This document shows positions 17,408 to 25,975 of a stretch of DNA of 64,000 nt, piece by piece. The stretch is from Ahrensia marina (GTDB lineage Bacteria; Pseudomonadota; Alphaproteobacteria; Rhizobiales; Rhizobiaceae), in the NCBI RefSeq assembly GCF_001293565.1, contig NZ_JXMU01000015.1, positions 1-64,000 of the forward strand, given 5' to 3'. The notes below the pieces were generated by a model. It made no database searches, had not been told where the DNA came from, and was given only the letters and a program-made list of their open reading frames with translations. A program made the translations under genes and the position numbers. Positions within the stretch are counted from its first letter, which is position 1, and each line of letters starts with the position of its first letter.

Positions 17408-18169
17408 TCAGCAGATAAGCTGTCCGCCATTAATTTCAAAAACCTGACCGGTCACATAGCCCGACAACTTGTCACTGGCAAAAACCACATATGCCGGAGC
17501 ACAATCTTCCGGCGTTCCCAGACGCTTAAGCGGAATTTTGTTTCTCGTATTTTCCAGCTTTTCCTTGCTCGAATAACGTTCATGAAAATCGGTGGCAATT
17601 GTACCGGGCGAAACTGCATTGACGCGGATACCGTCAGTTGCAAGTTCAGTAGCAAGAGCCTTGGTATAGGTAGCAACAAAGGCTTTCGTCGCACTGTAGA
17701 TGGACGACCCCGCACTGCCGCCCGTCGTTGCAGAAATCGAAACCGTGTTGATGATTGAGGCATTACCCGCAGTTTTAAGCGATGGTATCAACCCGCTTGT
17801 GATACGCACAACAGACGTCTGATTAAGCGCCACCAGCTTGTCATATTGCTCAACTGTCAGTTCCTCAGCAGGAAAACGGCCGAGCATTGTGCCCGCATTA
17901 TTGATCAGCACATCCACTGTCGCCGCTTTCGACTTTACAAAATCAACGAACGCATCGCAGGTCGCGCCGTCTGAAAGATCACCCTCAAAAACCTCATCGG
18001 CAATATTGTCCAAAAAGGCGGATGTGCCGTCACGGCCGCTATGCGCTATGAGCCTTGCACCGCAAGCGGAAAGCGCTTTTGCCGCAGCAAGTCCGATACC
18101 GCGACCGGCACCGGTTATAACCACAGTCTTCCCGGCCAATAAGTTATTGTCGAAGCCAAATTCTGTCAC
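17408..18169 (-). CDS. SDR-family NAD(P)-dependent oxidoreductase
   Basis: This 253-residue classical short-chain dehydrogenase has the cofactor motif TGAGRGIGLA, the NNAG motif, a catalytic serine (NTVSISA) and the YSATK catalytic pair, followed by VNAVSPGTIATDF. It begins with GTG at 18169, supported by AAGGA seven bases upstream. The gene is convergent with rpiR and separated from the glp operon by a terminator. Substrate is unknown; similarity is to the FabG-like 3-oxoacyl reductase group. Confidence 0.85.
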   Translation of the reverse strand: MTEFGFDNNLLAGKTVVITGAGRGIGLAAAKALSACGARLIAHSGRDGTSAFLDNIADEVFEGDLSDGATCDAFVDFVKSKAATVDVLINNAGTMLGRFPAEELTVEQYDKLVALNQTSVVRITSGLIPSLKTAGNASIINTVSISATTGGSAGSSIYSATKAFVATYTKALATELATDGIRVNAVSPGTIATDFHERYSSKEKLENTRNKIPLKRLGTPEDCAPAYVVFASDKLSGYVTGQVFEINGGQLIC

Positions 18170-18229
18170 GGGTCCATCCTTGGAATTTCAATAATTTCTC
18201 ATATTCGGTTCATACACCGGAACCAATAA

Positions 18230-18262
18230 AAAAAGGGGCCAATATGGAAGTGGCCCCTTTTT
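18230..18262. terminator. Intrinsic terminator after glpV
   Basis: A 12-base stem, AAAAAGGGGCCA with TGGCCCCTTTTT, surrounds a 9-base loop. On the minus strand it is followed by a run of T residues, so it ends the glp operon 46 bases past the glpV stop. The sequence is symmetric enough to work in either direction. Confidence 0.9.
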
Positions 18263-18307
18263 CGCACCCGCTCATAAACGGGTACTTAATGCATCAAACC
18301 AATCAGC

Positions 18308-20029
18308 TTACTGCCAGCTTTTGATCAGCTCGTCGTAGGAAACGGTTTCGCCTTGCGGCTTTTCGTTTTCAACTTTTGGCTTTGGTGAACCAGCCTCTGA
18401 CAACCAGAACTCGGCATCTTTTTCCTCGTTCAGCTTCGGACCAAGTTCACCCTGAACGCCTGCGCGCTCCAGACGGGAAAGAACTTTTTCCTGTGCTTCA
18501 CAAAGGCTGTCCAATGCTTCCTGTGCAGATTTTGCACCTGACATTGCATCACCAATGTTCTGCCACCAAAGCTGTGCAAGCTTCGGATAGTCAGGAACGT
18601 TTGTACCTGTTGGAGACCACTGAACACGCGCCGGTGAACGGTAGAACTCAACCAGACCGCCAAGTTTGTCAGCCCGCTGAGTAAAGTGATCTGAATTGAT
18701 CGTAGAATCACGAATGAAGGTCAAACCAACATCAGACTTTTTCACGTCAACAGTTTTTGACGTTACGAACTGCGCATAGAGCCATGCAGCTTTCGCACGG
18801 TCAACAGGCGTTGATTCCATAAGAGTCCATGAACCGGCATCCTGATAACCGATTTTCGTGCCCTCTTTCCAGTAAACACCATGTGGTGAAGGTGCCATGC
18901 GCCATTTAGGCGTGCCATCTTCGTTCATGACCGGAAGGCCCGGCTTCACAGTGTCGGCAGTAAACGCTGTGTACCAGAACATCTGCTGGGCAACATTGCC
19001 CTGCGCAGGGATCGGGCCAGCTTCACCAAATGTCATACCCATTGCTTCAGGCGGTGAATATTTGTTGAGCCAGTCGATAGCTTTTTCAACAGCGTAAACA
19101 GCAGCCGGAGAGTTGGTCGCACCGCCGCGGGCTACACATGAGCCAACAGGCTGTGAGTTTTCGTTCACACGAATACCCCATTCATCAACCGGCAGACCGT
19201 TTGGCTCGCCCACATCACCCATGCCTGCCATAGACATCCAAGCGTCAGTGTAGCGCCAACCCAGTGACGGGTCTTTTTTACCATAGTCCATGTTACCATA
19301 GACTTTTCCGTCAACGCCCATGTGGGAAAGATCACGACCGGTGAAGAATTCTGCGATATCTTCATAGGCAGACCAGTTCACCGGAACACCAAGATCGTAA
19401 CCGTACTTTTCTTTAAAGTCGGCTTTGTTCTTGTCGTCGTTGAACCAATCATAGCGGAACCAATAAAGGTTTGCGAATTGCTGCGTTGGAAGTTGGTAAA
19501 GCTTGCCATCCGGAGCAGTCGTAAACGATGTACCGATGAAGTCTTCGAGATCAAGGGTCGGGCTTGTTACGTCTTTACCTTCACCTTCCATCCAGTCAGT
19601 CAGGTTACGAACCTGCTTGTAGCGCCAGTGTGTACCGATCAGGTCCGAGTCGTTGACATAGCCGTCATAGATGTTCTCGCCGGACTGCATTTGCGTCTGT
19701 AGCTTTTCAACCACATCGCCCTCACCAATCAGGTCATGCGTGACCTTGATGCCAGTGATTGCTGTAAATGCAGGTGCCAGAACCTTTGATTCATATTCAT
19801 GCGTTGTGATCGTTTCTGACACAACTTTGATTTCCATGCCTTCAAACGGCTTGGCAGCATCAATGAACCATTGCATTTCTGCTTTTTGCTCTTCCGGTGA
19901 CAGCACTGAAAGCTCACCGATTTCATCGGCAAGGAATTTTTCAGCCGCCGCCATGTCAGCATGGGCCGGTGCGCCCATAGCCAACATCAGCACACTGGCT
20001 GCACTGGTCGTTAACAGATAATTTCGCAT
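18308..20029 (-). CDS. glpV: GlpV: glycerol ABC transporter substrate-binding protein
   Basis: This is the periplasmic receptor of the rhizobial-type glycerol importer. The 573-residue protein has a Sec signal (MRNYLLTTSAA, cleavage near PAHAD at about residue 25) and an extended extracellular-solute-binding fold, longer than most sugar receptors. The WFRYDWFNDD and GNMDYGKKDPSLGWRYTDAW stretches fit the GlpV group. It closes the glpSTPQUV operon, 67 bases after glpU. Identity comes mainly from gene order, which matches the glycerol locus described in Rhizobium leguminosarum. Confidence 0.88.
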   Translation of the reverse strand: MRNYLLTTSAASVLMLAMGAPAHADMAAAEKFLADEIGELSVLSPEEQKAEMQWFIDAAKPFEGMEIKVVSETITTHEYESKVLAPAFTAITGIKVTHDLIGEGDVVEKLQTQMQSGENIYDGYVNDSDLIGTHWRYKQVRNLTDWMEGEGKDVTSPTLDLEDFIGTSFTTAPDGKLYQLPTQQFANLYWFRYDWFNDDKNKADFKEKYGYDLGVPVNWSAYEDIAEFFTGRDLSHMGVDGKVYGNMDYGKKDPSLGWRYTDAWMSMAGMGDVGEPNGLPVDEWGIRVNENSQPVGSCVARGGATNSPAAVYAVEKAIDWLNKYSPPEAMGMTFGEAGPIPAQGNVAQQMFWYTAFTADTVKPGLPVMNEDGTPKWRMAPSPHGVYWKEGTKIGYQDAGSWTLMESTPVDRAKAAWLYAQFVTSKTVDVKKSDVGLTFIRDSTINSDHFTQRADKLGGLVEFYRSPARVQWSPTGTNVPDYPKLAQLWWQNIGDAMSGAKSAQEALDSLCEAQEKVLSRLERAGVQGELGPKLNEEKDAEFWLSEAGSPKPKVENEKPQGETVSYDELIKSWQ

Positions 20030-20096
20030 TATTAATCCTCCCTAAGGTTCAATGCGTTTTGAAAAGGGCTTGCCGCCCTTTCCGTTCAGTCGAGTG

Positions 20097-20378
20097 CTAT
20101 ACAGTTTTAAACACAACGATTGCGTAGAGAACTGAGACACCCATGGCCCACCAGAGGTTGGGACCAACAAGACCCAACCAGGCAAGATTGATAAACGCTG
20201 CGCCAAGCAGCGAGATAAAGAGCCGGTCGCCGCGCGTTGTTTCAAATCGAAGAATACCAACGCGAGGATTGCCGCCCGGTGAGAAATACTCCCACACGCA
20301 CATAGCAATGAGGCAACCAATAATTCCGCCCCAGAAAAGTGCCGTTGGGCCGGTCCAAGCCATCCATGATAAATCCAT
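20097..20378 (-). CDS. glpU: GlpU: small membrane protein of glycerol transporter (DUF2160)
   Basis: The 93-residue protein has three hydrophobic segments (about 10-30, 53-70 and 74-91) and belongs to the DUF2160 family found in rhizobial glycerol loci. Its molecular role is not known; the fixed position between permease glpQ and receptor glpV suggests an accessory transporter subunit. The 12-base gap to glpQ indicates cotranscription. Confidence 0.85.
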   Translation of the reverse strand: MDLSWMAWTGPTALFWGGIIGCLIAMCVWEYFSPGGNPRVGILRFETTRGDRLFISLLGAAFINLAWLGLVGPNLWWAMGVSVLYAIVVFKTV

Positions 20379-20390
20379 GACAAACGCCTC

Positions 20391-21287
20391 CTAAACCCGT
20401 CCGAGGGCAAAGCCCTTGGCAATATAATTACGTACGAAATAGATCACGAGCGCGCCGGGGATAATGGTCAAAACACCGGCAGCAGCAAGCACGCCCCAGT
20501 CAACGCCGGATGCGCCGACAGTACGCGTCATGATAGCCGCAATAGGTTTGGCGTCCGTTGTGGTTAGCGTGCGTGCGATCAGGAGTTCAACCCATGAAAA
20601 CATGAAACAGAAGAACGCAGCAACACCGATACCGGACGCAATCAATGGCGTGAAAATCTTGATGAAGAATTTTGGAAATGAGTAGCCGTCAATATAGGCG
20701 GTTTCATCAATCTCCTTCGGCACGCCGGACATGAAGCCTTCCAAAATCCAAACGGCAAGCGGGACGTTGAACAGACAATGTGCGAGCGCAACAGCAATAT
20801 GCGTATCAATCAACCCGAACGCGGAATAAAGCTGGAAGAACGGCAATACGAACACCGCTGCCGGTGCCATACGGTTCGACAGCAACCAGAAAAACATGTG
20901 CTTGTCGCCAAGAAAGCGATAGCGCGAAAAGGCATAAGCGGCAGGCAGCGCGACGCTGATCGAGATGATCGTGTTCAACACAACATAAATAATCGAGTTG
21001 ATATAACCGCTATACCATGACGGGTCGCTGAAAATAACGCGGTAATTGGCAAGCGTTGGATTTGCAGGCCAGAGCGTGAAAGACGACAGGATTTCCTGAT
21101 TGGTCTTAAAGCTCATATTGGTCAGCCAATAGATCGGCAACATCAGCAAAATAATATAAATCGTAGGCACCAGCCATTTCAGACTTCGCTGCTTCTTAAT
21201 AGAGCTTTCGGTACGCACTTTTGTTATGTCAATCTTGTTGCCAGAGGCATCTTTGGGCGTTGACGGTGTTAGCATCGTATCAGCCAT
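20391..21287 (-). CDS. glpQ: GlpQ: glycerol ABC transporter permease
   Basis: This is one of two permease subunits of the glycerol importer, 298 residues from ATG 21287. That start overlaps the glpP stop as TAATG; a longer frame reaching 21356 lies wholly inside glpP. After a 60-residue hydrophilic lead-in come six helices and the MalG-type coupling loop EIDETAYIDGYSFPKFFIKIFTPL. It should not be confused with the phosphodiesterase also called GlpQ in enterobacteria. Confidence 0.88.
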   Translation of the reverse strand: MADTMLTPSTPKDASGNKIDITKVRTESSIKKQRSLKWLVPTIYIILLMLPIYWLTNMSFKTNQEILSSFTLWPANPTLANYRVIFSDPSWYSGYINSIIYVVLNTIISISVALPAAYAFSRYRFLGDKHMFFWLLSNRMAPAAVFVLPFFQLYSAFGLIDTHIAVALAHCLFNVPLAVWILEGFMSGVPKEIDETAYIDGYSFPKFFIKIFTPLIASGIGVAAFFCFMFSWVELLIARTLTTTDAKPIAAIMTRTVGASGVDWGVLAAAGVLTIIPGALVIYFVRNYIAKGFALGRV

Positions 21288-22174
21288 TATTCTGCCGCTC
21301 CCTGCTCTGGTTTGTCTGCGCCTGTGTGGCTCATGACTGTAAAGAATACGTAACAAATGAGAATGATAATCAATTGATAAATCAATGACATAGCTGCCGC
21401 CGGACCAAGATCGAACTGGCCGATAGCCTGCTTGACCAAGTCAATTGACATAAAGGTTGTCGAATTGCCTGGTCCGCCGCCGGTCAGAACAAATGGCTCG
21501 GTATAGATCATGAAGCTGTCCATAAAGCGCAGCAGGAATGCGATAATCAAAACACCGCGCAGCTTCGGTAATTGAATGAAGCGGAACACAGACCATTTTG
21601 ATGCGCCATCAATACGTGCCGCCTGATAATAAGCGTCCGGTATCGAAGCCAGCCCAGCATAGCAAAGCAGCACAACAAGACTTGTCCAATGCCACACATC
21701 CATGACGATAATCGTCACCCAGGCATCGAAGATATTGGATGTATAGTTGTAATCTACGCCAATCGCATCCAGCGTATGCCCCAGCAATCCGATATCCGCA
21801 CGGCCGAAAATCTGCCAGATTGTGCCGACCACATTCCACGGAATAAGAAGCGGTAATGCCATCAAAACCAGACACACCGGCACCCATGGGCCCTTTTTGG
21901 GCATACAAAGCGCAATGCCTATACCCAGCGGTATTTCGATACATAAAATGATGAAAGAGAAAAGCAGATTGCGGCTTAGTGAATTCCAAAAGCGTTCAGA
22001 ATTCAAAACGTCCTGAAACCATTCAGTGCCCGCCCAGAAAAATTCATTATTACCGAACGTGTCCTGAACCGAATAGTTCACAACCGTCATGATTGGAATG
22101 ATCGCACTGAGCGCAACCAATACAAATACGGGAAGAACGAGAAGCCACGCCTTGTTATTATACGTCTTATCCAT
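21287..22174 (-). CDS. glpP: GlpP: glycerol ABC transporter permease
   Basis: This 295-residue inner-membrane subunit pairs with GlpQ. It has six helices and the coupling loop IPDAYYQAARIDGASKWSVF, typical of MalF/UgpA-type permeases. It follows glpT by two bases and overlaps glpQ by one, so the operon is tightly packed. Confidence 0.88.
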   Translation of the reverse strand: MDKTYNNKAWLLVLPVFVLVALSAIIPIMTVVNYSVQDTFGNNEFFWAGTEWFQDVLNSERFWNSLSRNLLFSFIILCIEIPLGIGIALCMPKKGPWVPVCLVLMALPLLIPWNVVGTIWQIFGRADIGLLGHTLDAIGVDYNYTSNIFDAWVTIIVMDVWHWTSLVVLLCYAGLASIPDAYYQAARIDGASKWSVFRFIQLPKLRGVLIIAFLLRFMDSFMIYTEPFVLTGGGPGNSTTFMSIDLVKQAIGQFDLGPAAAMSLIYQLIIILICYVFFTVMSHTGADKPEQGAAE

Positions 22175-22176
22175 GA

Positions 22177-23250
22177 TTAGGCGCCCCTTCTAACCAAGTG
22201 TGAATTCTCATAAATATTGATCCGCGACATATCAAAGGACACTTTTGGATCGGCAGGAACCGGCGCGCCCTCAGGCAACACGGCATTGACGTCCTGCCCT
22301 TCAAGCGACGCGCGTACAATTTTGAAACGCCCGATATCTTCCACCGATTTCACCTGAACGGGCATGCCGGTTTTCCCGCTTGAAAGCGTCACAAATTCCG
22401 GGCGGATGCCAACTTCAGCGTTCTCCTCAAGCGCACGGTACTCATGAGCCAGATTGATCTCATGACTACCGATGCGCGCGGTCTTTCCTTTGACTTGGGA
22501 GGAAAGGATATTCATGCCCGGCGAACCGATGAAATAACCGACAAATGTATGCGCCGGTTCGTCAAAAAGCTCTTCAGGTGTGCCAATCTGCACAACTTCG
22601 CCTTCATACATGACAACCACTTTGTCCGCGAAGGTAAGCGCTTCGGTTTGGTCATGGGTCACATAAATCATCGTGTGACCGAGTTGGCGGTGCAGATCTT
22701 TTAGTTTTGTACGCAATTGCCATTTCATATGCGGGTCGATAACCGTCAGCGGTTCATCGAACAAAATGGCGTTAACGTCATAGCGCACAAGCCCGCGGCC
22801 GAGCGAAATCTTCTGCTTTTCATCTGCCGTCAGTCCGCGTGCTTTGCGGTCCGCTTTGTCTTCAAGATCAAGCACCTGGATCATATCAGCAACGCGTTTG
22901 TCGATCTCGTTCTTAGGCACCTGACGGTTCACCAGCGGAAATTCCAGATTTTGGCGCACTGTCATCGTGTCGTAGATCACCGGAAACTGGAAAACCTGAG
23001 CAATGTTGCGCTGCTCGGGTTGTAGTTCCGTTACATTTTCCGAACCGAACAAAATATTGCCTTTGGAAGGCACGAGCAGTCCGGAAATAATATTTAAAAG
23101 TGTTGTCTTGCCGCAGCCCGATGGCCCCAACAGAGCATACGCACCGCCGTCATCCCACTCATAATTAAGTTCTTTAAGGGCAAAGTCCGCATCCGTTTTC
23201 GGATTTGGATAATAGGAATGTGCCAATCCATCGAGCGTAATTTTAGCCAT
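22177..23250 (-). CDS. glpT: GlpT: glycerol ABC transporter ATPase (degenerate signature)
   Basis: This 357-residue NBD has a normal Walker A GPSGCGKTT (42-50), Walker B AILFDEP (161-167) and switch histidine H199 (VTHDQTEA), plus a C-terminal TOBE-like domain. The ABC signature is altered: the residues that should read LSGGQxQR are LTADEKQK (140-147), and the D-loop is TVIDPHM. It works with GlpS, whose signature is intact. It is not the enterobacterial GlpT, which is a phosphate antiporter. It lies two bases from glpS and from glpP. Confidence 0.88.
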   Translation of the reverse strand: MAKITLDGLAHSYYPNPKTDADFALKELNYEWDDGGAYALLGPSGCGKTTLLNIISGLLVPSKGNILFGSENVTELQPEQRNIAQVFQFPVIYDTMTVRQNLEFPLVNRQVPKNEIDKRVADMIQVLDLEDKADRKARGLTADEKQKISLGRGLVRYDVNAILFDEPLTVIDPHMKWQLRTKLKDLHRQLGHTMIYVTHDQTEALTFADKVVVMYEGEVVQIGTPEELFDEPAHTFVGYFIGSPGMNILSSQVKGKTARIGSHEINLAHEYRALEENAEVGIRPEFVTLSSGKTGMPVQVKSVEDIGRFKIVRASLEGQDVNAVLPEGAPVPADPKVSFDMSRINIYENSHLVRRGA

Positions 23251-23252
23251 GA

Positions 23253-24332
23253 TTAAGCTCCTGCCATTTGTGGTGACGCGATCAGCTTGCCCTGTGCATC
23301 AAACACAAAGAATTTCGACTGTTCGAGATAGACCGGCAATTTGTCGCCAATGTTAACGCGGAAAACACCGTGCATAAGCGCAACAATATGAGCCGACCCG
23401 ATATCCATATGAATGAACGTCTCTGAACCGGTAATTTCTGTCGTTGTGACGGTACCTTCAATCTTGAGCGCATCACCCGATGGCTCGGAAAGTGTGGCAT
23501 GGTGCGGACGCACGCCGACTGTATAGGTGCCGTCAGTGTTTTCTTTAATTTGCTCCGGTGCGCCAACTTGCGCACCACCAGTGCTTAGAAGATTTCCTTT
23601 TTTCTCAACCTCAATGACATTCATTGGCGGGTCGGAAAATGTTTGCGCTGTCAGCAAATCTATCGGACGGTTATAAACATCAATTGTATCGGCGAACTGC
23701 GTGATACGGCCCTCGTGCAATGTCGCGGTTTGACCGCCAAGCAACAGCGCTTCCTGCGGCTCGGTCGTCGCATAAACAAAGATCGCACCGGTTTCGGCAA
23801 AAATCTTCGGTAATTCGACACGCAATTCTTCGCGCAACTTATAATCCAGATTGGCGAGCGGCTCATCCAAAAGAACAAGCTCGGCGTCTTTAACCAGAGC
23901 GCGCGCCAAAGCTGTGCGCTGCTGCTGGCCACCGGACAGGTTCAACGGCGTGCGGTCAAGATAAGGCGTAAGCTTCATTAGTTCAGCGGCTTCGCGAACA
24001 CGGCGGTCAATTGTCGCCACATCAACTTTTGCAACCCGCATCGGTGAGGCAATGTTCTCGTACACCGTCATTGCCGGATAGTTGATGAACTGCTGATAAA
24101 CCATCGCTACATTGCGTTTTTGGACGGGCAGTCCAACAACGCTTTGACCATCCATCAAAATGTCACCGGATGTCGGCCGGTCAAGTCCTGCCATAAGCCG
24201 CATCAAGGATGTTTTACCCGAAAGCGTTGGACCCAAAAGAACGTTCAACGACCCCTTTTCCATACGCAATGAAACATCATTGATATGAAGAGCGTTTCCA
24301 ACTTTTTTGCTTACATTTTTAAATTCAAGCAC
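23253..24332 (-). CDS. glpS: GlpS: glycerol ABC transporter ATPase (switch His missing)
   Basis: This 359-residue NBD has Walker A GPTLSGKT (34-41), an intact signature LSGGQQQR (132-139) and Walker B LVLLDEP (152-158). The switch histidine expected in VTHDQxEA is Thr190 (ATTEPQEA), so its own ATP site should be impaired. The C-terminal regulatory domain is of MalK type. It is the first transporter gene after glpD, with a 12-base gap, and pairs with GlpT. Confidence 0.88.
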   Translation of the reverse strand: MLEFKNVSKKVGNALHINDVSLRMEKGSLNVLLGPTLSGKTSLMRLMAGLDRPTSGDILMDGQSVVGLPVQKRNVAMVYQQFINYPAMTVYENIASPMRVAKVDVATIDRRVREAAELMKLTPYLDRTPLNLSGGQQQRTALARALVKDAELVLLDEPLANLDYKLREELRVELPKIFAETGAIFVYATTEPQEALLLGGQTATLHEGRITQFADTIDVYNRPIDLLTAQTFSDPPMNVIEVEKKGNLLSTGGAQVGAPEQIKENTDGTYTVGVRPHHATLSEPSGDALKIEGTVTTTEITGSETFIHMDIGSAHIVALMHGVFRVNIGDKLPVYLEQSKFFVFDAQGKLIASPQMAGA

Positions 24333-24344
24333 TGTGAGAAACCC

Positions 24345-25865
24345 TTATTCTGCCGCTTGTGAAAGCTGAGCGGATCTTTTCCGCATCCATTCTTCCAGCA
24401 CCTTAACTTCATTATCTTTGAGACGCAGCCCCAGCTTGGAGCGGCGCCAGATGACATCATCTGCAACCCGCGCCCACTCATTACGCATCAAATAATCGAC
24501 TTCTCGTTCGCTTAAAGAACCGCCGAACTGGATGCCCATATCGTCAATCGATGACGCGCCGTCCATAAGCTTCCATACGCGCGTGCCATAGGCACGTACC
24601 AACCGCCATGCCAGCTTTGGCTCCAAAAATGGGTACTTGGCCTGAACATCGGCAACGAACTGGTCAAAAGCATCAACCTTGAAGTCACCGCCGGTCAGGT
24701 GCGAGTTCGCAGTCCAAGCCGCTTTTTTGGCGCCAATGGCCACTTCGATCTTTTCAAGCATGGATTCAGCAAGCTTGCGATAGGTTGTAATCTTGCCGCC
24801 GAAAATATTGATCACCCGCGGCTCGTCGCCTTCGCCGTCTTCGCGCAGAACATAGTCGCGTGTGGCTTCTTTTGCTTCCGATGCACCATCATCAAACAAT
24901 GGGCGTACACCTGAGTAAGTCCAGACAATATCTTCAGCCTTGACCGGCTCTTTAAAATATTCGCTTGCCGCTTCGCAAAGATAGGTCACCTCTTCAGGCG
25001 TAATCTTCACATCGCTTGGATTACCTTGGTAATCCCTGTCAGTAGTACCGATAAGCGTAAAATCTTGCTCATACGGCAGAGCGAAAATGATGCGCTCATC
25101 AGCATTCTGGAAAATATAGGCGCGGTCATGATTGTGCAGTTTCGGCACGACGATATGGCTGCCCTGAACAAGGCGTACATTTTTAGAGGCATTGCTGCCG
25201 AATGTATTGCCCAAAACCTCGTCCACCCAAGGACCGGCGGCATTTACAATAAGTTTGGCCGTGCGGGTGCGCGTTTCGCCGGTGTTCAGATTTTTAGTCG
25301 TAATCGACCAGTGGCCGTTTTCGCGCCGTGCGGAAATACATTGCGTGCGGGTTTCAATAACAGCACCACGATCTTGCGCATCCTTCGCATTCAATACAAC
25401 CAATCGCGCATCATTGACCCAGCAATCTGAATATTCAAACCCTTTTGAAAACACCGGCTTGAGAGGCTTGCCCACTTCTGCTGTTTTCAGATTCACCGTG
25501 CTTGTACCCGGAAGCAGCACCCGCTTGCCAATATTGTCGTAAAGAAACAGACCAAGCCGCAGCAACCATGCCGGGCGCAAGCCGCTATGATGCGGCAACA
25601 CAAAACGTAGCGGCCAGATGATATGAGGCGCGGATTTTAAAAGAACCTCACGCTCGCCAAGTGCCTCGCGCACAAGACGAAATTCGTAATGTTCAAGATA
25701 GCGCAAACCGCCGTGAATAAGCTTGGAAGACCATGAGGATGTACCGCTCGCAAGGTCATTCATTTCTGCAAGACAAACGGAGTAGCCCCTGCCCACAGCA
25801 TCGCGCGCGATACCGCAACCGTTAATGCCGCCGCCAATGACGAATATATCAAAATCTACCGACAA
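24345..25865 (-). CDS. glpD: GlpD: glycerol-3-phosphate dehydrogenase (FAD)
   Basis: GlpD oxidises sn-glycerol 3-phosphate to dihydroxyacetone phosphate at the inner membrane and passes electrons to the quinone pool. The 506-residue protein has the FAD motif VIGGGINGCGIARDAVGRG near the start, SSWSSKLIHGGLRYLEH and LIGTTDRDY, all diagnostic of aerobic GlpD. Translation starts at TTG 25865 with GGAGG upstream. The glycerol kinase gene is not in the window. Its promoter lies between glpR and glpD, where GlpR-like repeats are seen. Confidence 0.94.
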   Translation of the reverse strand: MSVDFDIFVIGGGINGCGIARDAVGRGYSVCLAEMNDLASGTSSWSSKLIHGGLRYLEHYEFRLVREALGEREVLLKSAPHIIWPLRFVLPHHSGLRPAWLLRLGLFLYDNIGKRVLLPGTSTVNLKTAEVGKPLKPVFSKGFEYSDCWVNDARLVVLNAKDAQDRGAVIETRTQCISARRENGHWSITTKNLNTGETRTRTAKLIVNAAGPWVDEVLGNTFGSNASKNVRLVQGSHIVVPKLHNHDRAYIFQNADERIIFALPYEQDFTLIGTTDRDYQGNPSDVKITPEEVTYLCEAASEYFKEPVKAEDIVWTYSGVRPLFDDGASEAKEATRDYVLREDGEGDEPRVINIFGGKITTYRKLAESMLEKIEVAIGAKKAAWTANSHLTGGDFKVDAFDQFVADVQAKYPFLEPKLAWRLVRAYGTRVWKLMDGASSIDDMGIQFGGSLSEREVDYLMRNEWARVADDVIWRRSKLGLRLKDNEVKVLEEWMRKRSAQLSQAAE

Positions 25866-25898
25866 GAATTCCTCCGAACAACCACGAATACCCCATCA

Positions 25899-25914
25899 AA
25901 GAACCGCGGTTCTT
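25899..25914. promoter_or_regulatory. 16-base perfect palindrome in glpD leader
   Basis: AAGAACCGCGGTTCTT is a perfect palindrome between the TTTCGTTT repeat array and the glpD start. It could be an additional protein-binding site or form a small hairpin in the leader. One such palindrome is about what chance predicts in 64 kb, so its location is the main reason to list it. Confidence 0.4.
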
Positions 25915-25923
25915 ATTAAGAGA

Positions 25924-25962
25924 TACGAAACTTAAACGAATGTCAAACGAAAGTAAACGAAA
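25924..25962 (-). promoter_or_regulatory. Four tandem TTTCGTTT-like repeats (candidate GlpR operator)
   Basis: On the minus strand the sequence contains CTTTCGTTT, CTTTCGTTT, CATTCGTTT and GTTTCGTAT, with CG steps spaced 10, 11 and 11 bases, so that the copies face one side of the helix. They lie just after the glpR stop and 59 bases before the glpD start. DeoR/GlpR-family repressors commonly bind such tandem short sites, so this is a likely operator for glpD and the transporter. Confidence 0.65.
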
Positions 25963-25975
25963 GCGTCAGTAATTC

